A model generated the notes under the pieces. It worked only from the letters and a program-made list of their open reading frames with translations, ran no database searches and was not told the DNA's origin. A program made the position numbers and the translations under genes. Below are positions 13,301 to 25,300 of a stretch of DNA of 64,000 nucleotides, piece after piece. Positions within the stretch are counted from its first letter, which is position 1; each line of letters starts with the position of its first letter. The DNA is taken from NCBI GenBank assembly GCA_000934455.1, contig KN889769.1, positions 20,901 to 84,900 of the forward strand, given 5' to 3'. The stretch is from Apostichopus parvimensis (Eukaryota > Echinodermata > Holothuroidea > Aspidochirotida > Stichopodidae).

Positions 13301-16300
13301 GACAAATTTGTGCTGGACAAGTTCAAAAAGTTGGGAAAACCTGTTTCGATGGATTCTTTCTTCTTTTAACAATAGCATTTGTTTATTTGCATCATGACAA
13401 ATTGTTTCATTTGTAAGCGCTTTATCTACCCAACTATCCGTTTCCAATTGAACAAATTTCCATTTTAATACGTTAGGGAGGGCAGGAGAGGTGAGATGTT
13501 ACATTAGGGAGGGGAGGAGAGGTGAGATGTTACAGTCTCAATGTTATACATCTCCCAACACCTGTGATACTGGTGTGAAATTTAACATATGATTTATTCA
13601 AGTGTAATGACATATACTCATTTTGATGTTGTTTTTTGTTTTTTGTTTTTTTGCAAGATGCAGATGAGAATTTTTCTCCTAGAAGGTATATCCATCACGT
13701 ATACAAATTCATTGACCTATTTTCGCCCCATTTCTGACTTTTATATGTTTATTTATTCCATGTTCTTAGAGTTAGACTGTAACTTTCTTCCACAAATAAT
13801 TTGATAATAAATGGTTTTCATGATAGAAAAGCCAAACGTTATAAAATACTAATAATAGAAAGATTTAACTCAGATATTTTTCAACAAAAATAACAAATTA
13901 CTAATTTTGACTGCTTCCTTTTTTCTTTCTTTTTTAAAGCAGCAGTTTGAGCTAAATCTAAATATATTTTCACACTGTGATTCCTTTTACCTATAAATAT
14001 TTTCGTTAGCTTAACTGTCAAATTAATGTTACAAATAATCCAGAAAATTTGACATATATATACTGAAATATATTTGAAAATTGAACAATTGGAATCATCG
14101 GTCCATTGCTGCTAGTGATCTTTGACTAAAATCAAACGTTAATAGGTTTGTTTGACCTCAAAAAGTCAAAATNNNNNNNNNNNNNNNNNNNNNNNNNNNN
14201 NNNNNNNNNNNNNNNNNNNNNNAGTTAGACTGTAACTTTCTTCCACAAATAATTTGATAATAAATGGTTTTCATGATAGAAAAGCCAAATGTTATAAAAT
14301 ACTAATAATAGAAAGATTTAACTCAGATATTTTTCAACAAAAATAACAAATTACTAAATTTGACTGCTTCCTTTTGTTTTTTTTTAAAGCAGCAGTTTGA
14401 GCTAAATCTAAATATATTTACACACTGTGATTACTTTTACCTATAAATATTTTCATTAGCTGAACTGTCAAATTAATGTTACAAATAATCCAGAAAATTT
14501 GACATATATATACTGAAATATATTTTAAAATTAAACAATTGGAATCATCAATCCATTGCTGACTAGTGATCTTTGACTAAAATCAAACGTTAATAGGTTT
14601 TGTTTGACCTCAAAAAGTCAAAATAATGAACAAAAAAACCAAGAAACAAACAAAGTAGCACTTGTAGTTAAATTGACAAACAACATAAAACAGATAAAAA
14701 AAACTTCAAAGCAATTACAACTTATGGATCATGGGATGAAAATGATTTCTCCCTCGTTTTCAAAGACCATAAATTAATTACATGCAGTTGAGATCCTCTT
14801 TGGGATGATCTGTCATAGATTCATTTGAAGAAAATTTAATAAATTCAAACCACTGGCTCAAAACAACATCTTGACTGGTTCCTCCTCACAAAATCCTTGT
14901 TGCTCTTAATCATCCATTTGTATTTATAGAAATAAACAGAATGTTGGGTTTTGTTTATTTTTTTGTCTTTAATTATCCTGTGCCCCTGTAAACATTAATA
15001 TCACTGTAGTATCATTAGTTTCCCTTTCACATTTTCTCTGTTCTTGTTCGTCTTCTCTTCATTTCGATGAAAGATACGGTGGATGATAAGGAAGACAGGT
15101 AAATTGGACATAGTTCACAGTTTTGCTGATCTGTTGTTAAAAGGTTCTTGAAAGCAGTGGCATGCAAAATTAGTGAGCCTAAAGATGTGTGAGAAATGCA
15201 AAAATGTAGATGTTAGTGGTGGCTGTCCATTTTAGTTGAATAGCAATGCAGTTAGATAGCAAAGAATTGGCAAGTCTGTAGATACAAGAATGTGTAATGA
15301 TTCTGTAGCCTATTAATCGCCAATGGAAATATTTGTTGAGATGCAGTAAAGTCGAGGTGACAGGTAAGGTAAAGAGGAGAGATGAGTAAGTTACTAGAAT
15401 GTAGAGGTAGAGCAGAGAGGTAGAGCAAGTACGGGAGAGTGGAAAGAGATAGAATATAAAGAGAAATCCTAGTGGGGGGGGGGGCAGAGGAGGGTGTGGG
15501 ATAGAATGGAGGATGGGCAGTGTGTAATATTGGGAGGTGGGAAGAGTATTGAGATGGTGCAGTAAGGTGGGGATGGTATAGTAAAGAGAGTATAAGAGGC
15601 TACAGTTGACAGAAGTTAGGGTAAGGAGTGGGTAGTAAAACATGAAGGAGGATAAGGTGGTACCATGGGTTGGGGGGGGGGTGAGGGAGGGGACTACAAT
15701 GGAGAGGATTGAAGCATAGGAGGTAAACTAAAGTGAGGAGAGTGAAGAGGGAAAGATTAAATAGAAGAAAAACAAGAGAGCAGAGTTTGGTGTTGGAAAG
15801 GTTGTAGGTTATTATATGGAGGATATTAGCAATGGTGTTTGAGTTGTTGGTAGTTTATAATATTTGGTACTGCCAGATACTGGAATCATGTCACAAAATT
15901 ATATGTCTATCACTAGATGTTGCATAATATAAGTGTGGATATGGGCAGATATCGTAATCCTAACATTCAACAATATCTGGAATGTTGCCTCTGTAATTAA
16001 CAACACTCTGTAATATCTTCTCTTGTATCCTTTCTTTCCTTGTTTCTTTTGTCTGCTTTTAACATCTCATTTTGGTTTAAAACCTTTTTTTCTTGTTAAT
16101 CCATTCATTTTGTCTATTTCTGTTGTATCGCATACCATTCATGCCATTGTGTTTGGTTTGATTTTGCATATAATTTGTTTACTAACAAAGCCTGCATATT
16201 ACATAAATTTTTGCATATAATTTGCCTTGAGTTTTTTGACTAAACAAATAATGCGTGTTGCATAAATCTGCGCATACGTAATACATTTTGTTTAAGCTAT

Positions 16301-19300
16301 ACACAAAAACAGCTCTTTATCTGCCAGTATCTTTACCATGCATCATAAATTGTTAGTGGGTTGTTTGTATCTATAGTATTTGAGACTTGGGTATTAAAGA
16401 TGATACTATGGCAGGCCGAATGTCTGACTTCAGTGAAGTGCTGAATGAAGTAGTTTAGCCCATGGGGCTGTGGGGTGGTTATTATTGGACCAAGAATGCC
16501 ATCCACTAGTTACATTTGAGTCTCTTCTTTGCCTCTCCTAGTTTACTCTAGAGCAAGGGTTAGGTATTCTTCCCTGCCCACCTCCCAGCCAAATGGCAAA
16601 AGTGCTAAGTAATGCATAAATTTTAATGCTTGCTTATGTAGAGTACATTAAAAATGACTGAATGAGGAGAACATCAATAATTGTTGTAGAAATTTTGATT
16701 TCATTTGTCACTTTCTTCCCAGTAAATGTCTTCACTTTACACTTGCTATAGGAAATTTTGTTTCACATATGCAGGGATGTGCTCAGAAATTTTTTGAGTG
16801 CTGATCGGATTTGTGCGGTAGTGTTATCCACATTCTGGGGAGGGGTCTAAGGGGTGGGTATCCCCAAAAAAAGTTTGCAAATGAAGTATGCTTGGATGGC
16901 AAATGGTTCCTATTCCAGAGCTAACTTGTGTGCCAAGTATTCACCAATATTTTGGTAATGGTAAAGTTTGTTAAATTAATAATCAAAACTAGTGCCGTGC
17001 GGGAATATTTGAAATACTGTTTGTGCTGAGCGGCATTCAGAACTGCTGGGAGCAGCCGCCCGGCTTGAGCACGTCCCAGCATATGTTGTGATAATTTTTT
17101 GTTTTGCCCTCACTGTACAAGGGGTGGAGGTACGGGGGGGGGGGGGGGGGGGAGGAGATGGACAAGAAGAGAATGTACCCACCACTATAATCCCAGTATG
17201 TTTATTAAGTCTAACAGACTGGGAGTACTCATTTTAGTCATATTTTCTCTTTCTTTCGTATTTATTCTCCGTTAGTGGCAAAGAGCTCTGGAAATCTGTC
17301 AGGAAATCCGTAAATGAAGTAAGAATGATTATTATTTAATTTTAAAATTTACTCAAGCGTGATCCAGCTAAGTAATACATATGTAAAGTAATCTTTGGCA
17401 ATGTAGAAATCAGTATTGTGTAGTTCCCCATGAATTGAAGTGAATGTCATTGTGAATATTTTAGCCATGACAATAATAATCGGTCATTGGTGACATCTTG
17501 GTCAAACAACGGTTAAGGATTAATTTAATATCGGTGTAGCATGAGTGTCAGCACAGACCATTTGTGGGTCTCAAAATTCTCTCTTGGTACCTTCATTGAT
17601 AGACAGCCTACTGTAGGCAACTAATGTAAGTTTTCAGTGTTTTTATGGTAATATTGACCCAGTTTTTGGTCTTGTTTGAGTTTCTTTTATCTGGAACAGA
17701 CCATCTACCATTATGAAAGGGTAGAAAATATCCATGAATACATCAGAAATGACTTTTACACATCATGAGTAGACTATTAAATACTTCCCCCCCACCCTCC
17801 CCCTCCCTCGAAGAATATAAATTATGTACATAATTTACAACTAATTAAAACTAAGTCTTTGATCTTGTACAATCAACCTTTCTACATACCTCTCTGTTCT
17901 GCCATCAGACCAGTGCTACAGATGTCTTGAGTGCCATGGGTGCTATTCCAGCTGGATTTAGACCGTCCATGACAGCACGTCTTCTCAAAAATGGTTGGTG
18001 CCATCATTTTCTGTCATTTTGAAGTTGTGTTTATTTAACACTTTGCAAAGAAATTGCTACATGCTATCAGAAATGTTTGGGAGTTTAAATATCTTTTAAA
18101 TCACAATGAAAAATAACTTGATTTGCCGTATATTAGTTACTCTGAAGAAAGATGATCCTATATATAATAAAAATTGTAAGACCCTTTGGCTTTTGATACT
18201 TTTTCCTAGATCGGGTAGGTTCAGGTAGATGGGCAACTTCCAAAGTGTACAGTGATTTCATATGTCATTCATCGTGATTCCTGGAATGATGTTAAAATTG
18301 TCTGTAGACTAAGGAGAATATTTAAGCTTTGCTGTCAATATTCCTATTTTTTATTTCATTGTATTTTTTACTTTTAGAACAAAATAAATTGAGCAGTTTC
18401 TTGAAACCAAAGTTGAGTCCGTCCAATCTGAGCTTCAGCGATCTGCTCTGGGATCCGCAGACTAGTCAGGTGAGTTGTAGAGACAATGTATCATTGGAGA
18501 AAATATTCAATATTGTAATTAGCAAATGATGAAATAAATTGCATGGGTCTGGAAATATATTGTTGGTTTTGTGTTACTTTACAAAACATCATGAACATTG
18601 TAAGTAAAAGAAAGGCATTTGAGAAGCTCGGAGGCTGATTTGATAGTCTATACTTTGCAAATTTTATTTAATTGTTCACATAGAGGTTGTCCTTTGAGGT
18701 CAAGACCAAAGATAAAAAAAAGAAAATTATATTCCTCATGAGAAAGCTGATTAATTTTGTTTAAGACCGATACGATATTTGGTTTCGATGATAATCGTAA
18801 CCTATTCATTCATGATGGCGTATATATGTGTGTGTGTGTGAGTGCGTTTGTGATGCCCAGCTTGATCTCCTGAAGGGAAGGTAAGACAAATTAGTGTATA
18901 GAAGTACCACATTGAGTACAAGAAGGCTATTGTTTTTGGTGGAGGTCGAAGGTCATTTGGGGTCACCAGGGGTCAAATTGTGAAAACCTTGTAAACACGA
19001 TATCTCAAGAAGGGAAGGTCAGACCAATTTCACGATTGAAGTATGAATGTACCATATTGAGTACAAGAAGCCAATTGTTTTTGGTGGAGGCCAAAGGTGA
19101 TTTGGGTTCACCAGGGGTCAAATTGTGAAACCCTTGTAAACAACCTCACTATACATTACGTCAGATACATGAAGAAAACTGCTCATGTTACATCATCGAA
19201 ACCACAATGCATTTTTGCATTCTGGTTATCTGTGATTTCTGGAAGGTGAAGAAACATAAATTTGTGGTCATATGGATTCAAATATTTATTGCTGTATTAG

Positions 19301-22300
19301 TTTGCTATTCCTTTAAATGATAATATATGTAATAATATATGTAATAATATGTATATATGTATATATGTAATAATATGTAATAATATATGTAATCAATCTC
19401 TCCCATCTTCATTTACCAGTTACGTGCGGTGCCTTGCAGACTCCAAAAGATGCTCTCCCTGGTCTTGGTGAGAAACATGCCAGCCATGGGTGTAGGTAGG
19501 ATATCAACTTCCTCTCTATTCTTTCTCCAAATGGATTAGGTATTATAAAGGCACTTCAAATAAGTCCCCCAATGACAAACAATATGATACAATTGGTTTC
19601 TCTCTCAAAATGGAATTCAAACCCTTACTCACCCCCCCCCCCCTCCACCACCGCTTACCTTCTCCTTTCCCCTCTCATGATGAGTGGTACTGCATTGGAA
19701 TTACTACCAGCTCATATAGGCATAAACTTTATTTGAATTAAACTAAATTAAATTTAAGATAGAAAAATACCTTTTCGTCTATCTTTGGTTGTTTAATAAT
19801 TCTGTCATTGTATGATATTCACAAACATCCATTTTCACAGCAGAATGAAAGGATTACACATCATAAATGTAAATTCTTGGATTGTTGTCAGACATCTAAG
19901 AACAAGGAACAAACAAACAAAGGAAGGAATAAGCATGTGTGATTTTTAGACGGAATAAGAATGTATGGTATTTAAGAGAGTCAATGTTGGTACTACTATT
20001 ATTTTTAGCTCATTGCAAGATATTTGAGTTGCAGTCAGTCCAAGGAGGTATGCAGGTTAGACATTGCAAGATGTGAGTTTCTGATAGAGTTACTGCAGTA
20101 CTCAAACTTCTATTATTTCTTAACCTTTCAGGATTGGAAACAAAGAGCAGACATGCTCGAATTGCAATCTTTGATGGAAAAGAGGTAAGTGACCACATGG
20201 ATGTGCTAGTGAAGATGCATGAATATGAAAATTAACAAAAAAACAAGGAATGCTAAAGGTATTGTTTTGTCTCTATTCAAAGCACTATCATTCTCAAATG
20301 TACCATGTGATAGCTTAAGATAGCAAACGTTAACCAAGTTGTTAGCTTACCACGTAAAACTTCAGATTTGAGGAAGTCTAACTACAATGTGAGGGAAGGA
20401 AAAATTTTGTTCTTGAAGGTCTTACTAGATATGAAACATATTATAGATCCAAATAGAATAAATAAAACGAAACTGCAGTAAATCCATGAATATCTGAACT
20501 TCAGAGTACTCCTCAAGGGTAGAGCCAAAACATGTGCTACAGAGTTGCCTGATGAAGATTAAGTGGTTGGGCTTCACTGAATGGTTGGTTCTGGAAGAAT
20601 CCATGTAGGGTGTTTCTTCGAAACATTGGCAGCCCTTAGTTTTCCGTCGGCATTTCAACAAAGTTTTGTCTGAATTGCTAAAATTTGAGTCAAAGAGGTT
20701 TTTATTATTCAAGTTACTTTTCTTTTACCTGTCTTAGGTCCTTAGTAACATCCACACAGTTCAAGCGACATGGAACGAAAGCGACCTCAAGACCTGGAGG
20801 TTCTCACCGAGGGTAGGTACCATGCGGATAGGAAGTACTTGTTGTGTTATGAATCACATTTCATTATTAACAGAGTGTCAAATCTGTGAGACGATTATTT
20901 CTCAGCAGTTGGTTGATACAGACACCTTATGAATGATCAGTTAATGCAGTATTGGTTTAATGTCCTATTAAAACATCAGATTCAGATCGAGGGGAGTGTC
21001 TCTTTGAAAATGTATGTTTTTGTGAAAGTAATAAATATAACACTGGCTTGTGAAAAGTGTTAGCAAATTTAAGGTACTTATTCAAATTAAAATTTTCTTT
21101 CATCATTTTATAGAAAAAAAAAATTATGAATAAAATATTTATGTGGTTACTAAGTAATGGCATAGCATATGTTTGATTTGGTCGCTTGTCTATTTTTAAA
21201 ATGTATTTAAAATGTTGACCAGCATATATTGTGGTATAAACACTTGGATTTGATAAACAATATTTTAATAACTACATTTACTAAATAGATTGATACAGCT
21301 ATTTAAGGGAAAAGTATGTAATTTATATTGTTTACTAGTGGTATAAAAATCCATGCAAAGAATTTATATCACGTGAATGACTGTTATGTCATCCAGCACA
21401 CAATATAAGGTAATATTGACGTTAAGGTGACCTTAAAAGACATTAAACTAATCTATCATATTATAAAGTATGCCATCTGGTCACCAATTTGCAGGTATCT
21501 GGTATACTTCCCAGCATTCTTGATGGTGAATGCTTCATAAGATCTGATAAATCTGACAAAAACGTTGGTGAGTTTTTCATTCTATATCTGTTTAATTTAA
21601 TTATAGTCATATGTGTTTGATTGGGAGGGGGGTGCAGGGTGAAGGTTAGGGGTGGGGTGAAGTCGCAAAATTGCAAAATCCAGGTTGCTCATTAAATTTC
21701 AATATGGAGTAACTCAAACCTTTTTTCTTTTCATCTTTGGAACAATCAAATTTAGAAAAATACATTTTTTTTTCATTCCTGTTCCTTTTGTTTACTTTGT
21801 TTCCAGGGTTACTGATTGAACTTTGTGTGTACTACGTCAGGACAGTAAGTCATCTTTCCACAGTATTCATTACACTCAACTGACATGTCTGTCTTTTGAA
21901 GTATGCAACAAGAACAACAAAAACACTTTACTGACAATTTGTACAAAATTTGTAAGCTTTTAATGTATAAATTTTTCACCTTTGAGAGTTTTTACAATTT
22001 TCTTGGTTCACTGTTTAATCACTTTGAATCGATGTTTATTAAGGTTCAGAAATGTTTTCTTACAGTTTGTTTATATTTGTTACATTTAGTTTTTTAGGAT
22101 TGGGATTTTTTTATGCGGTGTGGGGCAGGTCCTGTAGGGGGAGTGGCATTTCCCTCCCCTTTTGAAAGAAAAACTGCTCAGAGTGTTAGTAATTCTTCGT
22201 GTTTTTTATTTTTTTTATTTTTCACAGAAAACTGGTGAAAAGGGAGAATTAAGTTGTGGATGGGTTCATCTTCCTCTCTTTAGTGAAGAGACGGGGGGAC

Positions 22301-25300
22301 CTATCATCAATAAGTAAGTATCCTCTCCGGGGGGACGTATCATCAATAAGTAAGTATCTTCTCCGGGGGACCTATCATCAATAAGTAAGTTACCTCTCCC
22401 GGGGACCTATCATCAATAAGTAAGTTACCTCTCTGGGGGGACCGATCGTCAATAAGTTACCTCTCCGGGGGGACCTATCATTAGTAAGTAAAGAGGAGTG
22501 GGTAGGGGACAATTGATATAGAGGTGCTATGAAGTAGTCTTGTTAGGATAAAATTGCTTTCCATGACCCTGGCATATTGTGTCCCTGTTTCCTTTGCAGT
22601 TCTTTCACATTTTGTTAACCATTATTACCCTTAAACCTTGTTTACAGTGAACAAGTTATTTTGATATTATGTAATAGGTATTAATTTTTGAAAATCCTGT
22701 CAAACTGTCTGTTTGCTTTATAGGTTGTACGAGTTGCAGGTTAATGGTGGAACACCGTTTGAACAGGGTGTAGAGGTAGATCCTTCCATTAGCAGGAAAG
22801 GTAAGTCATAATTCATAACCAGTTAAGATATGAGCTGTAAACATGTTATCCTTAAAATATGAAACGCTAGTTTCAAATGGGTGTAAAGTGAGGTACTGAA
22901 TTTTGACCATGAGTTTTGGCACAGAAATGAATGTTGATATTTTGTAGACAATTAAAACCACTGCTATCAGCACAGGCTGTATTTCCACACCACTTTCATA
23001 CGTTAATAAAATGACCATTTAAGCATTAGAGGCTCATCAATCAAATTGGCTGGAGAGCTTAGTCTAGCATACAGACCATTCAGTGAGTTCCACAGAAGTA
23101 ACACAAGATTCAGTAGAAAGGCAAAGGTTTGGAATCGCATGTTACAATTCATTACAGATATTTCCAGGACACATTGTGTTAGATGTCAACCAATAAGAAT
23201 GCAGCGTGCGTATTTCGACTCCACAGGTTTTAGGTAGACAGGCTATGAGTCATAGATCTAACTGATAACGCTAACATTTTGGATGAATCAAATGTGTGAA
23301 TTTTTGCCACAAGGAACTAATATGAACTTCAATGTTGTTGTTGCACTATTGCATATATCCACTTTTAAAAATCATACCTCAAGTAATTCTGTAACCTTAA
23401 ATATGATCTTTCGTTACAAATGTCAATCGTACTTCTCTACATGTAGTTTTTAATATTCATAATCTCAAAAGAAAACTTTCCTTTCTGTTCTCCCTTCCAG
23501 TCTCTACGAGCAAACTCCGTTCGATGCTGACAGCCAATAAACAACCTCGCCTCCATTTGAAACTTATTGCTCCAACCAAGGAACAGAAAACTCAGCTCGA
23601 GTAAGTATTCGTAAGAAGTAGTTTTGGACCTTAGAAATATGTTTATTAACTTATCTTAAATAATTGTTTTGACACAATCTAGGATCGAGGTACACACACA
23701 TCACATTGTCTTCAGACATAAGCTGTAACTGCATTTCACCTAAATGAGGCCATAAAACATTGTGTTGGATATGTTTGATGCAAAACTTTCCTTATTTTAT
23801 AGATTAAATCAGTATTTCAAGAGAACATTTTCTGATGGAATATTTAAAGCTTTTTTGTCTTTTTTTTGTGTTTGACCCCAGGACTCTACCGTTTACAATT
23901 GTAAGTGTGGCCAGCTACCTACCACTGCTGTCCTTCTACAGAAGAATTTTAGCCGACGCTGTCTTGAGGGACCGGATTGACATTCAAAGCACCGGTAAGT
24001 CTCTGCAAAATTATTGGAAACTTGCTATCTTGAGCGAAAAAAAAAGAAATAAAAGAAAAACCCTCTTAGTTTTGTATCACTATTATGGTTGGATTCATGC
24101 AGGTGTTGAAAGGATTAAATCTTATGTATTAAGGTCCTTGTAACAGTCAGTACTCATTCTATCAGGGTTTCCGTGGTACAAATTAACAAAATTTGGTCTT
24201 TCATTCAAAGGAAAAGTAATGTAACATTTCAAAGTTATTTTTAAAGATGGTATGCTGGATATTGTAGCTTTCCAAATATCTAAATTTGTAATATGACAGA
24301 TATCATGTCTGAGTTTTACCTTTGATAAGCTCACTACGATAATGCACAACATTGTAGCTATGTTGTATACTGCCTTGCTCCCCTGTAGCTGGATTTGGTT
24401 TATCTCACATTCCCTCCCCCCCACCAGTTTAATTAGTTTTCAGTAGATATGCAATTTGGAAACAGCTTATCTGCTTTAAGAGTGGTATGTTTCCTTCTCT
24501 CTACAGCTAAAGCATATAGAATGTTTTAATTTCTCATTTCAAGACAAGAACTATTTTTCTTTCTAGATATTTATAAACTGACCACTGTTCCTACCGAAAC
24601 TTGAAACTTTATCAGCTCAAATTAGAGATTTCTTTTCTTTAAGAACATCTCTTCTTTCCTTAACCCATCGGTAATAGACTGATCCATCTCTTTTGTTTCT
24701 CACAGAGCTCATTCATAGTCCACTTCTTGCCAACTTTCCTAAAGCAGCCAACCTTCCAGATGTAATGGATGGTCTAAGGGTGAGTCATTCAGGAGACCTA
24801 CTAATCAGGTCTTCTCCAGGCCCGGTGTTGTCAATATCTTTATAGCTGCCACGTATCTAAGAATACTGCCGAGAAATTGATCTGGATTGGGTAGTGGTGG
24901 AGGGAAATAGGGATTGATAAACATCATTTCATTCCATTACATTGTCCCTGTGATGGGACTCATAATTTATCAACTGACTTAGTGTTAGTTTCCATCCTTT
25001 CCCATTAGCAATAATGCATGGTCAAAGTCTCAAGCCAATTTGTGTGGTCCTTTGGACTAATGAAATTTTACCAACACATTCTACATACTGTAGGTCACAG
25101 TTTCACGTTCTTTAAGTCTCCATAGTATTTCTATCAAAGAAAATTTCAGACAGAAGTAAATGTGAAGCGGTCTTGGTTAAAAATGAAATTCCTGGAAACA
25201 TAGTCTGTTACTTCCCTCTCCCCCTCTCCCAAGATTGTACCAGGAACATACTTAAGGAATAGGTTAGCACGTCATGAAACAAAGCAAAATATGAAATTTT

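Noticed and set aside
15179-15643. Minus-strand 154-residue open frame
   Set aside because: Its Leu/Tyr/Ser/Pro composition comes from the purine-rich tract; it lies in an NPHP1 intron.
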